NCBI GenBank assembly: GCA_032622095.1
Contig: CP136066.1
Location: 188,578,716 to 188,642,715, forward strand
Direction: 5' to 3'
Source: Siphonodentalium dalli
Lineage: Eukaryota; Mollusca; Scaphopoda; Gadilida; Siphonodentaliidae
Length of the DNA: 64,000 nucleotides
Of this stretch, positions 23,327-36,300 are shown one piece after another (position 1 is the first letter of the stretch; each line of letters opens with the position of its first letter). The notes beneath the pieces are model-generated. The model ran no database searches. It was given only the letters and a program-made list of their open reading frames with translations, and was not told where the DNA came from. Both the position numbers and the translations under genes were made by a program.

Positions 23327-23492
23327 TTAACACATTCATAACTCAAGCTTCCTGAAATTTTGTGAAAAACCCTGCACCAATGCATTCTCTTATAAATGCG
23401 AGGCTACATATGGGAGACTCGCAAATACAAGAATGCACTGGCACATTATGTTTAATGCTGCACCAGCGCAGCACCCATCATGAAAGAGTTAA
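23327..23492. mobile_element. Family E TTAA-flanked element, single cassette
   Basis: TTAA at both ends (TTAACACATTCATAACTCAAG and CATCATGAAAGAGTTAA). One degenerate hairpin cassette is left, with CACCAGCGCAGC near the right end. Confidence 0.7.
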
Positions 23493-23654
23493 CTGAAGTT
23501 TATTTTAGCTCAGCAACATTTAAAGATCAATGATATGTTAAAATGCATAAAGCTGCAAAGACAAAACTGGGTACCCAAAAATATTGAAATCACCAAAATG
23601 TGGCAATTATGAACAATTCAGCCATAATTACAATGACTCTCCATTTATTATAGC

Positions 23655-23823
23655 CAAGCCTTGAAATAGTGTGTCTGTCATTTGCAGAATGCTTACACCT
23701 CAGCAGAATGAGGTTCCCAGAGGGTGAATTTGGTGATGCTAGCCTGCTATGGGGGTAGCATCACTAAATTCACCATCTGGGGACCTCATTCTGCAAATGA
23801 CAGACACACTATTTCAAGGCTTG
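23655..23823. mobile_element. Family C element, short form
   Basis: Ends CAAGCCTTGAAATAGTG and complement. Flanks ATTATAGC and GTTATAGC match at 7 of 8 bases. The left hairpin arm has a small internal rearrangement (GCTTACACCTCAG). Confidence 0.8.
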
Positions 23824-24084
23824 GTTATAGCAACATCTGCTCACATGAAAGAAGCTGGAGTGTACAGGGTAAGACAAGGCAATATAACATATTACGAAAA
23901 ATATAAATGTTTTGATATACAAATGATATATAACAATTTCATGCCTGAGTCGTCGATTCATTCCTGATTCACAAAATGTGTAATATGATAATTCTGGAGA
24001 CACAACTCAGTTGTAATTATCCCAGTCAGTTACAAAAGTATATGTTGGAGACGTGGAGTGGTCTAGTGTCAGCCAAATATCTAT

Positions 24085-24350
24085 AGAAGCTTCTTCATGT
24101 AGATTCTATTTCTTTTTTAGTTTATTTTCTCTATATCCCCAAATTGGCAGACAACACATTGCATAATCGAGGTTCCCAATCACAATATTAACCATTTGGG
24201 AACTTCAATCTGAGTCTATGTCCCATGCAGAATGAGGTTCCTAGAGGGTGAGTTTGGTGATACTAGCCCACTGTGTGGGATAGCGTCACTAAATTCACCC
24301 TCTGGGGGACCTCATTCTGCAAATGACAGGCACACTTAACTCAGGCGTCT
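24085..24350. mobile_element. Family C element, left hairpin missing
   Basis: Keeps the middle segment (TTTCTCTATATCCCCAAATT) and the right hairpin, ending GACAGGCACACTTAACTCAGG. Confidence 0.6.
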
Positions 24351-24499
24351 CTACTATTAATTCAGAGGGGTGTTTTAAGTATACAAGTGCAGGGAACATA
24401 ACATTCCCAGTACTTTATTTGCAGGAAATATTAAAAAACTAAGTTTAATAAATAGCCTAAGATTGTTTATTGAATTTATTATCTGAACATTCCCCAAGT

Positions 24500-25465
24500 T
24501 TATGTCTTTAAGAGTTAATGTAAATCATTCCATTCGATACTGACTCACACGGAACAAAGAAACGACTCAGGGTGAACAATTTCAAGCATAGGCATTGATC
24601 ATTCAACATCACAAACACTCATACACAGAACCAACAAACAAGGATTAAGATACAAATCTTGACAACTTAATTTGATGGTCTCTGTTTGAGATTAAGTACA
24701 TGTATATAAGGTTAATTTAAAGATGGTCTATATCTTCCTATAACAAGTTTTATATAGTTTCCTGGATATAAAATAATAAATATGAATCGAAGACCCCTTT
24801 TGGGAAACACTTCTCTCAATTAAGATAGATTTTATTTTGAATTTTTTGGTATAATACATACAATTAATTGGGACATCCCTAAGGTCTATTTTTTTAGAAC
24901 AGATTGTCCATTAAACTTAAGGCGATCTCAGATAGAGTTTTTCCCGGCTTACTATTCTCTGAAAGTTACAGCGACTCTCGCGGAAATGTTCTGAGCGTAG
25001 CAAGAGGGAGAACTCTATCTTGTTAGCACTTTCCACCAAGGCAAAATGTCAGATGTTTTACTCTAAAACCTCAGGAATAAACCGCTTTATTGTGCCTTTA
25101 TAGACAAATCATAATAATAGACCCAATCTTCCGTTTGTCAGAATGATATTCACTGAAAAAGTTATTTATTGTCTTGAAATCGGGTTTTATAAAAAATTAT
25201 GTTGTTGTTGTAATTGTGGCCCGGAAGAGATAGACCATCTTTAAGAATGCTTTGTAAATGTGGTGAAATTCCTTTAACAGGTTCCACAGCTTACACCATT
25301 CTAGTAATAAATGACAAATGAATTATATGGCCTCTCTATAAAATGAAGTAAATATAGTGGAGAATGTTTTCAAAATGTGGTGATATTTCTATAACTCGTT
25401 ACATAGCTCTAGTAATAAGTGTGCTGAAACCTTCCAATTGATGAAAAATGTTCCTAACACTGAAC
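24500..25465. other. No gene recognised
   Basis: AT-rich sequence with no supported feature, just before the 30-bp tandem array. Confidence 0.45.
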
Positions 25466-25470
25466 TCATA

Positions 25471-25656
25471 CTATAGGCTTCAGAGGTTTGCTTTAGCATA
25501 CTATAGGCTTCAGAGGTTTGCTTTAGCATACTATAGGCTTCAGAGGTTTGTTTTAGCATACTATAGGCTTCAGAGGTTTGTTTTAGCATACTATAGGCTT
25601 CAGAGGTTTGTTTTAGCATACTATAGGCTTCAGAGGTTTGTTTTAGCATACTATAG
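25471..25656. repeat. 30-bp tandem repeat, six units
   Basis: Unit CTATAGGCTTCAGAGGTTTG plus (C/T)TTTAGCATA, six perfect-length copies. The first two have CTTTAG, the last four TTTTAG. Because 30 is divisible by three, open frames arise on both strands (decapeptide repeats), but nothing else supports coding. Confidence 0.95.
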
Positions 25657-25689
25657 TCCTCATAAGATTGTACTAAGGTGAGGAATTCT

Positions 25690-26058
25690 CACTGGGGGGC
25701 AAGATGCAGAAATCTTATAGGTCTCGTCTGGTCATTTTGATATAAATTTCAGGCTCGTACATGTATATAATAATAATTCTGGGTTAAGAGAGCTATCACC
25801 AGAAATTGAATGCTCGTTCAATTTTTTCCACACATCAACTAAGACGGAGCCAACAATTATTAATATTATTAGAACACTAATTGATTTGTAACTGAACAAT
25901 ACTTCTTGGAATTAAAGCCTGTTTCAAATCAGTTTTATGTCAAATATGTATAACACCAAATGTTTCTAACATGCTCTCCATCAATAATATGACACAATGT
26001 CTAGGACTTTCATAAAATATCTGTTGCTGTTAGTGTTGTCCGAGATGAGAGACAACTT
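25690..26058. other. No gene recognised
   Basis: No assigned repeat or coding signal. Confidence 0.4.
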
Positions 26059-26060
26059 CC

Positions 26061-26322
26061 TTAACCCTTTATTTTCCAAATGGATCCTCCCATTCAGTTA
26101 TAAAAGTATATATTGGAATGGTCCATTATTAACTTGTAGGGATGTTGAAGAAATATAAGAAGACGACAGACAGACAAACAAATACAAATGCAGAGAATTC
26201 CTATTCTTTGCTGGGAAATGTTCAGATAATAAGTTCAACAAATGACCGTTTGTTGAATTTATTATATAAACATTTTCTGAGAGAACTATTCGTTAACGAG
26301 TAATTCATAAAGAAATGGTTAA
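26061..26322. mobile_element. Family F TTAA-flanked element
   Basis: Starts TTAACCCTTTATTTTCCAAA and ends ATAAAGAAATGGTTAA, with the stem AAATGTTCAGATAATAAG against TTTATTATATAAACATTTT. Confidence 0.65.
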
Positions 26323-26555
26323 AAGCATTTTGATGATACAAGATGATACAAGTATATAAATTTAAATATTCAAGGTTTTCAATAGATTCATATGGAACAA
26401 ATAAGTCAAATATGATCATTGATTTTAGGTCAATAACCTGTCATTTGTTTATGAAGATTGCATAACATCAATACAACATTCAATGCATTCTTTGGGATAT
26501 CACATTGTATTTGTATCCCATGAATTACCGCTGATGAAAATAAAAACAAATGATC

Positions 26556-26683
26556 TTAACCCTTCCATGACTGGAGCTTCCTGAAATTTTGTGAAAACTC
26601 TGTGCCAATGCATTCTCTTATATATGCTCTTTAATGCTGCACCAGCGCAGCTCCCTTCATGAACCCCGTCATGAAAGGGTTAA
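26556..26683. mobile_element. Family E element, internally deleted
   Basis: TTAACCCTTCCATGACTGG start and CATGAAAGGGTTAA end. Most of the hairpin cassette is deleted after TCTTATATATGC. Confidence 0.65.
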
Positions 26684-26689
26684 ATGGAC

Positions 26690-28640
26690 AGTCATATTCA
26701 CATAATTGAAAATAAGTGGAATTTATTTTAAATAATAAAAAGAATACATTGTGGTTACACCTAAATGCACTGAATTGTTTCAATGTATGTCCATTTAATA
26801 TAAAATTAAATGCCAACAGCTTGCATAAGACTTAAGTTTATATAATCTGAACAGAAGTCCACTTACCGGTATAGAAATTAAAGTCAAAACTTATTAAGTT
26901 AAATTATATTAATCTACATTTAAAGAGGATGGCTGATTATCAGACTTTGTCTGCAAAATAATCACTTGACTTGGTTATATTAAAGCCACATGGCAGTTAG
27001 CGCTTCAAAATGCACCTTATAATATTCGCTTTTGAAATACCTTTCTATGAGCATTATTTTTTCCAGAAAGATGCAATGAAGTCACTGATGAAATCATAAA
27101 AAATTCAACTTTTTAACATGATGTTTGGCAACATGATGTTGTAAATTCTGGAATCAGTAAACTGAACAACATGTGACTTCCAGAAAAGGTATATTGCGTT
27201 ATCTAATCATGAAAATATTTATACACTGATTTATCTTTGTTTTAAGGATCAAAATTATGAAGAACCATAAATATTTCAGAGCGAAGACAGCTCTAGTATT
27301 TCTAGATCGTCTACAGGTGCAATTTTTATGAGACCGCTGGTTAAACAGTATGAACTGGCACAAACAAAACAATCTCATATTTAAGAAACAAAACACGTAT
27401 TTTCAGCGCAATATCGAAAAATTTGTTTGGAAATCTTCCACATAGATATCTTTTGAGATACCTCTTAATAAATTATGTATACATTAATTTTAAGGATTGC
27501 CCGAGCCATGTCTGTTAAGTCCAGTTATTCTGAATTATGTGAATTTGGCTTACCAAACATGTTTTGCACATGAATAGCACTGGTTAGAATATCTATACTT
27601 GGATATTCAGAGATATGTATATATATATATAGATCACATATAATAACAGCCCTGTTAATTATCAGGTGTATGCCTTGGCTAAAAAAATCCTAGGGCAGAA
27701 TTCTTACCTCAGCAAAAAGCCCAGGCCACATAGTGCCATGCTCTACATATACATTATATACAATTGAGTTTTGGAGCTTGGCCTATTTTCATCACAGGCT
27801 GTGTTTGGGTCAGGCTTAAAATAGTTTATTTCCAACAAACACTTAGTCTAGTTTTAGTTATCTGGTCCTTGTTTTTACTACAAAAAATTCATCAACAATA
27901 ACTCCATGTTATTTGCACAATGTCAAATGTATGCAACACTCACGGCCATTTGGTTCAACTTTGCACAAACTATTGGGAGCTTCCGAAATTTGCCTCTGCT
28001 ATAAAATAGTCAAGGACTTTCTTTTTGCCTTGGCATTTGCCTCAGCTTAAGTAGTGTTCAGACAAGTCAGTTGCATACTTTGCGATGGTCTGTATGTTGC
28101 ATTGACTCGATCCATTGTCTGCGTTTAAACCGTTCACATGTTCCGATTAATAATTGTAACTAATATAAAAGTTTGATATTGGAGTAAATTCAATATTGCA
28201 AATCAATCTATCTTTGATATACTAATTCTACGATTATGTCAAACATGTCAAATCCCACCAACTAACAATTTATGACATAAATACAAGCCGCCATCTTTTA
28301 TCAATTGAATACAACAAATGTCATGATGAGGGCCATATAAGGTTTGAGTTAAGCCTAATGGTGCGTTGAAAATATAATCTTTCCATTACGAGCGTTAACG
28401 GATACAATGTGACAGATGCAATGGCAGCCATCTAAACGCCTTAGTGCTATTGTCTGTAATCCAATTTCAACGCAACACACTCAACTGAATGCTACTTTAG
28501 CCGATAGCCGAAGCTAATTAACAGGGCTGTAGCAACATAAACTCACATATACTCTGCACAAGATATGCTGAAAGACAATTACATCAATTATAAGAGTAAT
28601 AGATTTGTTCGGAAAGTGGCACACATGTTTGTCTGATCTG
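26690..28640. other. Long AT-rich stretch, nothing recognised
   Basis: About 2 kb without a supported gene, RNA or repeat. It has a short ATATATATAT run near 27618. Confidence 0.5.
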
Positions 28641-28646
28641 AACTAG

Positions 28647-28902
28647 TTAATCCTTCCATGACTGGAGCTTCCTTAAATTTTGTGAAAACACTGTGCCAAT
28701 GCATTATCTTATATATGTGAGGCTCCCTGTCCTTGGATATATAAGATAATACATTGGCCTAACAATATTTACCTTGACCTTGTAAACCGGGCCATTTTCT
28801 TATATATGCGAGGCTCCCTATGGAAGACTCACATATATGAGTATGCACTGGCACATGATCTTTAATGCTGAACCAGCGCAGCTCCCATCATGAAAAGGTT
28901 AA
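28647..28902. mobile_element. Family E TTAA-flanked element, two cassettes
   Basis: TTAATCCTTCCATGACTGG start and CATCATGAAAAGGTTAA end, with two diverged hairpin cassettes around CTTGTAAACCGGGCC. Confidence 0.72.
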
Positions 28903-29256
28903 ATATCAACATGCATAGTCACTTGCATTCCTTATAGGGTTAAATCGCCCCCTTCTACAACTGATTACTATTAAACCGATTACTCAAAATGCTTACTGAC
29001 TTCATGTTGCGTCAACTATTCAAATACATAATTGTCTAAAAATCATGAGAAATATGTGTTGAAGTCGCTCACTGTTCACATAAATTGTAAGAAAATTGAA
29101 GAAGAAAAAAAAATTACCATAGCTTTCTTTGGATATCAAACAGGAATATTTGTACTCTCTCCATGCTTTCATCAAAGAAAGCCATCATAACAGAGCAAAG
29201 CAGAACAGAATTTTAAATTAGATTTATGTTGTTGTTGTTGTAACTGGAGATCTGTA

Positions 29257-29510
29257 CAAGCCTTGAAATAGTATGCCTGTCATTTGCAGAATGAGGTCCA
29301 CAGAGGGTGAATTTAGTGATGCTACCCCGCATAGCGGGCTAGCATCACCGAATTCACCCTCTGGGGACCTCATTCTGCTTACAACTCAGCAGAATGAGGT
29401 TCCCAGAGGGTGAATTTGGTGATGCTAGCCCGCTATGCGGGGTAGCATCACTAAATTCACCCTCTGGGGACCTCATTCTGCAAATGACAGGCACACTATT
29501 TCAAGGCTTG
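29257..29510. mobile_element. Family C element with two tandem hairpins and perfect 8-bp duplication
   Basis: Ends CAAGCCTTGAAATAGTATGC and complement. Flanked on both sides by GATCTGTA (29249-29256, 29511-29518). Two hairpins stand directly side by side with a CTTACAACTCAG joint, and the usual 200-bp middle is absent. Confidence 0.9.
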
Positions 29511-29654
29511 GATCTGTAGTCCTGAATACAACTTTAAACAGATTTCTCTTGAACATGTGAATAGCTCGAAATGTAACTAAATGATTAGATGTTTGCATAA
29601 AATCAGAAATGCTAATAAGAGATTCTACTGAGGGAAACAGTTCATACTTCAATA

Positions 29655-29985
29655 CGTGAAATATGGTGCCGGACATTTGCAGAATGACGTCCCCAGAGGG
29701 TGAATTTACTGACATTACCACGCATAACAGGCTAGCATCACTAAATTCATCCTCTGGGGACCTCATTCTGCATGGCATCATCTGTTATTGGAGACCTAGA
29801 CAAAGATTTATGCTCCCAGATCATAAAGACGGTGATGTGCACCCATTAGGCATCTCGATTATGCCAATTTGAGGACATAGAGAAACTAAACCAAAAAAGA
29901 AAAACGTAACTTTCAAAAGAAACTAAAAATAGCCGCCGCCTTCTGGGGACATCATTCTGCAAATGTCTGGCACCATATGTTCAGG
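29655..29985. mobile_element. Family C element, diverged
   Basis: Starts TACGTGAAATATGGTGCCGG and ends TGGCACCATATGTTCAGGCC. First hairpin intact, second reduced to one arm. Confidence 0.6.
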
Positions 29986-30268
29986 CCTTTGTGAAATATG
30001 TCAAAGTTAGTCATAATTATCATAAGAAAGGTTACACAAACGAGATTTTAAGCAATGCTCAGTAAGATGACAATTATTATTTTACTTGGTAATAATAAGT
30101 CTGTTTTGAACAAACTTCCCTGGGCATATAAACCTAACTTCGATACACTTCAAACTAGAAATATTCCTTGAACAATCCTGACCAGATCGGATCCTCTTAT
30201 ATCAGTCCATTTTTTCTGTTGAATATTGACATATGTTGCCCATGCAGCTAACAGAAAATTTATCTGTA

Positions 30269-30623
30269 TTAACCTTTAATATACTAAAGGAATCACCAAT
30301 TCATTTATAAAAGAATATACGGGAAATGTCTATTATTCATTTAGAGGGGAGTTCAGGTAACAAAAGCAGAAAACAGACAGAAAAACGGATAATACAAGAG
30401 CAGAATGATTCATCTTCATTGGTGGGAAATGTTCAGATAATAAGTTAAACAAACAGCCTATGAATGTATTATCTGAACATTTCCTGAGGGAACTACAGTA
30501 ATGCCCAAAGTAATTGACCACTTAACCACAGCAGAATTACCCATAATTCTGCTGTGGTTAAGGGGTCAATTACTTTGGGCATTGTTGTACTCATCAATGA
30601 GTGTTTAGTATAGGAAGGGTTAA
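30269..30623. mobile_element. Family F element split by a family B insertion
   Basis: Starts TTAACCTTTAATATACTAAA and ends TTAGTATAGGAAGGGTTAA. The right arm GGGAACTA..TACTCATCAATGAG is interrupted by a TA-flanked family B copy. Confidence 0.75.
30496..30587. mobile_element. Family B minimal element nested in family F
   Basis: A 92-bp near-perfect palindrome CAGTAATGCCCAAAGTAATT..complement, flanked by TA. Empty family F copies read AACTACTC at this site, so a single TA was duplicated. Confidence 0.88.
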
Positions 30624-30667
30624 GGTCAATCTCAGAGTTCCTTGTTGGTCTGATAACATGACCCTGT

Positions 30668-31118
30668 CAAGTCTCAGTTTAGTGTGGCTGTCATTTGCAG
30701 AATGCGGTCCCCAGAGGGTGAATTTAGTGATGCTATCCTGCATAGCAGGCTAGCATCACTAAATTCACCCTCTGGTGACCTCATTCTGCTTAGGCCTCAT
30801 TTTCTCTGGAAAGTTTCTTTATTATCAATTTTAGAAACTTCTGCAAATAGATTCTATTTCTTTTTTAGTTCAGTTTCTCTATGTCCCCAAATTGGCAAAT
30901 GATACATTACATAATCGAGGTTTCCAATGGGGCACACATCACAATATTCACCATTTGGGAACTTCAATCTGAGTCTATCTCCCATAGCAGATGAGGCCAT
31001 GCAGAATGAGGTCACCAGAGGGTGAATTTGGTGATGGTGGCCGCAGTGCTATACGTCACTAAATTCACCCTCTGGGGACCTCATTCTGCAAATGACATGC
31101 ACACAAAACTCAGGCTTG
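30668..31118. mobile_element. Family C element, two hairpins, full length
   Basis: CAAGTCTCAGTTTAGTGTGG start, hairpin, ~200-bp middle, second hairpin, and end CACACAAAACTCAGGCTTG. Confidence 0.75.
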
Positions 31119-31430
31119 CTTTTTGGCCGGTCTGGCACTGAAAGAACTAAATTATAAAATCCTGTGCAAAGTGGACAGAACAACTTTTCATACTACATTG
31201 AATTATACATCAAATTATCCAGATGCAAAATGGATGTCATTAAACGCACATCATTTCCAATCACAGAACACGAAGGTAAACATATACACTTGTAGACATG
31301 CACATAACATATCTACAATATTTGATTGACCAACAGTCAAATATCATGAGTATCCAAGAAATATTAGTATTATATGGTATTGGAAATCTCTTTAAATATA
31401 GATGCCACAAAGGGCTGAATGAGAAAGACC

Positions 31431-32090
31431 TAATGACATATTATGGACTTGTTCGGGTGAGTGAAATTGATGTTAAGCCAACCTCGAGAATGTCGTATTC
31501 TACTAACATCACCAAAAATTAAAAAGAAATCGACCGTACCACTCCATAGAAAACATTGGCTCAATTGTAAATATTTACATCTCCATTCAGGATGCCCTGT
31601 GCCAATGCATTCTCTTATATATGCGAGTCGACCATAGGTCGCCTCGCATATATAAGAGAATGCATTGGCTTAACACATTAAAAATGATCAAATTGTCAAA
31701 GAATGTAGAAAATATTATAAGAAAAAATGGTAAAAAGTGTTAAAAAATGCAATGCATTCTCTTATATATGCCAGGCGACCTATGGTCGAACACAGGGCAT
31801 AACTGTAACCATCACAATGCGGTCAATGAACCGGTTCCAATGATATCCATATTTGTATGGTGTTATTGAGACAGACCGAAGATATTTTAGGCTGTTGAAG
31901 CTTTATATGGGCGTTTTTGGCCGGTTTGTTGGGTAAAGGGTTAATTAATATATAAGAACTGACGGTGTGTGGTGTCAATTTGGATAATATTTATAAAAAT
32001 AACTACTTTGAGCAAGATTTTTCTCAATTTCAATTTTATCACCATATCGGAGTGTTTCACATCACATCACTTTATTTCACATCTAGACGA
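31431..32090. mobile_element. Family G element interrupted by family A
   Basis: The left part to 31591 and the right part from 31945 are the two halves of a reversed family G copy (CATATTATGGACTTGTTCGG..GGAGTGTTTCACATCACATC). The middle is replaced by a family A element with a deletion at its left border. Confidence 0.65.
31592..31944. mobile_element. Family A element, left end deleted
   Basis: Begins abruptly at the cassette boundary GCCCTGTGCCAATGC and ends GTTGGGTAAAGGGTTAA. The second cassette is truncated at GACCTATGGTCG. Confidence 0.75.
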
Positions 32091-32278
32091 TCTATTCATA
32101 AAATTCTGTTTCAATTCTCAACTAGAATTATTTCTTCATTAGAAATAAATCACCTAACCAAGTTTGTTAATTTAAATGACATTTTGATTTCTCCTCATTG
32201 TATCTTCATTATTGAAAATGACAAAATCACCCAATCAATTGGAAGCAACAAATTGCAATACCAAACTTTAGAAGACAG

Positions 32279-32668
32279 TTAACCCTTTACCCAACAAACC
32301 GGCCAAATAAAGCTGCAACAGCCTAAATTATCTTGGGTCTGTCTCAATAAAACCATACAAATATGGATAGCATTGCAACCGCCTCATTGACCACATTGTG
32401 ATGGTTACAGTTATGCCCTGTGCCAATGCATTCTCTTATATATGCGAGTCGACCATAGGTCGCCTCGCATATATAAGAGAATGCATTGGCCTAAAAAAAA
32501 TCTTTTTTTAACACTTTTTACCATTTTTTCTTACATTCTTTAACAATTTTATAATTTTTAATGTGTTAAGCCAATGCATTCTCTTATATATGCGAGGCGA
32601 CCTATGGTCGACTCGCATATATAACAGAATGCATTGGCACAGGGCCCTTCTGTTGGGTAAAGGGTTAA
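32279..32668. mobile_element. Family A element, full length
   Basis: TTAA-flanked, both hairpin cassettes present. One mismatch (ATATAACAGAATG) in the second. Confidence 0.88.
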
Positions 32669-33269
32669 AAGGTGTTACAATCTTATTTATAATATTAACC
32701 TCTTTGCTGCTATGATGTCCATAACTATTACGAACGTAAAAGTGCATGTTGTGTGCTATATGGTCCATAGTACATACGAACATACTTCAGCAGGGCCATT
32801 GTTCATAACTGAAACTCAAGAGATTGGTGCATCGGAATAACTGTATCTCAAAGTTTCAAACAGTATATGATGTTCCATGATTGTGAACGATAATAGCCTT
32901 TCAACTGAGCCAGTTTTATGGTTCTTGTGAATTTCCCATTATATTTCCACTGTAAAACGGCAATGACGTTAACAGCCCAGTCATAACGTCATTTAGCAGC
33001 AAAGAGGTTAATTTTTTATGTGTCCTTGACTAATCAGGTGATTTGCCCATGCCACATTCCATCTGTAAAGTTCATTTTGTTTAATTAGGCACCTAACTCC
33101 ATAGTGAATGGCTTTATCATTATTAAGCTGTAATACGATTTCCAATGATATATAATACTAACTTGAACCCCACTCAAGAGATTCAATTTGGGACTATGTT
33201 TTTAAGTGAATGAAAAGGACTCCATTATGATAACAACATCCCTGCCTGTGATCCATTCTCTCATATCAG

Positions 33270-33364
33270 TTAACAATCATCTTTAACTTGCTCAGTCTCT
33301 GCTTCACTTGCATTGGTCTCGTCTTCGATACTCGGGGGGTTGTTCCCATCCAGCAGCGGTACGT
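33270..33364 (-). CDS. SUSD4-like terminal exon
   Basis: 95 nt ending in TAA, encoding VPLLDGNNPPSIEDE through VKDDC. The first codon, Asp, is split across the junction and completes EDVPLL. Acceptor ttttttcag. Confidence 0.85.
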
Positions 33365-36300
33365 CTGAAAAAATAATATTATTGGCTTTATTGCGGTTTT
33401 ATTTCATTTGTACGATAAATCTAGCCTAAATCATATAATAACTAGAGGTGTGACTGTCCCAATGGGACTAAGGATACCCCCCGTGTTTTTAAAATACTAA
33501 GATGTTTCACATGTCAGTAAACATTTAGTTAAAATAATAAAATAACAGTTCCCATTGCAGGTGCACAACCCTAACCCTAATCTTAAACCTATTGACCGAA
33601 AAATGTAGGAATAAAAGCTCGGACAAAATTATGCATGTTGCAAAAATGTTCTTAAGTCGAAAAAGGGGAATAACTCCACAAAAAAAAGTCGGACAGACAT
33701 CATAATCGCAGGTGCACAGGTTCCCATGATGGTTGAGGTCTGTGCCAAGTTTAACGAAAATTGATCAAAAAACGACTGAGAAAAACTCCGGACAAATTTG
33801 TGTCCACGGATGGACGGATGGACAAGCTGATTCCAGTATACCCCCCCTAACTTCGTTGCAGGGGGGGGGGTATAATTACAAAATATATCCCTACCTGCTC
33901 ACCTGTGGTGTGAGACAGGGAAATCTCACACAGCTGCCTCTGTTTAAATGCATATGGGTGGAAGAAACGGCTATCTCACATGCGGTACCTTTGTTAAAAT
34001 GTATAGGGGGGTAAGAGAAAGAGTTATCCCATTTGCTAGGCTCCGAATGAACTCGAGCAGTAAAATGTCCCAAATTGAGTATGTATATTATAGCAGAACA
34101 TTCAAAATAAAATAAATATTAATTGACAGAAGCATTTCTCGACAGGGGTCATCGATTCATGTTTAATATTTTATGCCCAAGAAACTATATAAAACTTGTT
34201 ATAGGAAGAGATAGGACAGCTTTAACCCTTTGAGTGCCAGGTCCGATTTTTGTATCAACACATATACCCTGTGCCAATGCATTCTCTTATATATGCGAGT
34301 CGACCATAGGTCGCCTCGCATATATAAGAGAATGCATTGGCCTAACCTTTTTTTTTAACAATTTTTTTTTTAACAATTTTTTTTAATTTTAATAATTTAT
34401 TCTTATATTCTTTAACAGACTTATTTTGTAGGTTTAGGGCCGATGAGATCGGCCCCTGGCACTCAAAGGTTTAAATGAATATATAATAACTGGCTGAAAC
34501 AGGCTTTATTCAGCATCGGAGGTGTCTGCGGCCACTGTGTGCACTTAGCACATACTTGGACCTAAATATTCACATAGGTTCATATTTGACTTATTTGATT
34601 CTGAAATAATATTTTGGATGGTGTGGGCCACAGTGAAAACACATATATAAAGAGCGTACATCTGGTCTGCAAATATGTTAATATTGAACCTAAATATTCA
34701 CATTTATTTAATTCTGCAAAAGGCCCCAGAGAGCAGGGGGGGTGGAAAAAAGTTTTTCTCCGGGCACGTATGCCAGGGTGGGTGGGTGGTCGATAGGACC
34801 AACAAATTTTTTTTCCGCAACTGATAATATTTTTCCAGCAAGTCTTTTTGACTGTTTTTGCAACGAGTTTGGCTTAAAACACATCTATTTGTCAATATTA
34901 AGATAAATGACAAATTTCATGATGATCAGACAAACAGTATAGTCTGTAGCCCATGCTAATGGATTGAATTTTGAAATCCAAGATGGCTGCTGGCAGCCAT
35001 GTTTTTTTGACCGAATGACCCCAAAATGACTTGTTCCTATTTACATGTCAATGTTAACATCCATGATTAATAGTATGCACAGAAATTCATATCAGCTGCT
35101 TACAGTGAATTTACCCCCGCAAATCCTGGCAAATCTCTGTTTTAGTGTTAAAAGGGGGGTGGGTGTCCAAAAATGGTCGGAAAAAACTGCGGAAAAAAAT
35201 TGGACGCTGGGGTGGGTGGGTCCCAACAAGTGTCGAAAGTAAAAAATCAGAATACGTGCTGCAAATTTTTTACGAATCCCCCCTGCAGAGAGAGCTTATA
35301 TTAATTTATGTGTTTTTAAATTTATTTAATTAAATAATTTTAAATCAAAATTTTGAAAAACTAATGCCATTATAACCTCTGCCAGAGTATCCCGAGTAAC
35401 CATACAAAATTTAGTTGAAATAGGACAAGCAGTCTTGGAGAAAAATGCGCACAGACGGATGGACGGACAGACAGATCCTACTATTTTATAAATATAGATA
35501 ATATAGAAGATCTAGATGAATATTACATACCTTCATTCGCTAGGCTGGTGTTGGATGAGCCTATACTGCCAGTGACCGCTCTCTGTGAGATAATGGATCG
35601 GGTTGAGTTGTTGCTGTCATACGTATCCACAGTAACAGCTGTTGATGCATCACTAACACTGATGTTTACAGTGTCGAGTGAGCCGAACACTTCGGACATA
35701 CCATTATTTATGGTACTCATTGTTATTGTGGAATGTCTGTTCCCATTGCTCACAGAATCTCCAAAATTCTGCGGCTGATTCTGCGAATTTAAATCAACAC
35801 CCTCAGGCAGGTTAGGCAGCGGCCGATGACGGAAATCTGGACCTTGATTATCATCACCTTCCCGTCTCCTAGTAACACCAGAATCAACCCTCGTGGCTTC
35901 ATCGTAAGATGGTAAAGGATTTCTCAAGCTGTCGAAGTAAGCCATGAGAGAAAGACGATCGTTATCACCATACGGACCGGCCGCACCACGGGTGTATGGC
36001 GGTGGTGGTGGGCCCGGTGGAAGGTGGTGATATAAACGGGGCCGCACTTTCCGCCTCCTGAATATGACAATAACCATAATGAGGACTAGAACACCGAGAA
36101 CGCTGCATGCGGTGGCAATAAGAATAGCCAGAGTACTCATGTGGTTCTCCTTATCTTTCCGTGAATCGTGATCGACGATGCTGTTGATGTCATAACCCAC
36201 ATTATCTGCAAAGTGAATAAATTTTTAATATATAATAATAGGTTGCACCGAGGGTGCTGGCATACCCTTACTTTGACAAATTGGAGCATGGATAAGATGG

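Noticed and set aside
25389-25681. Open frames with decapeptide repeats on both strands
   Set aside because: They are produced by a 30-bp tandem repeat whose length is divisible by three; no start context, splice sites or conserved flanks support a protein.
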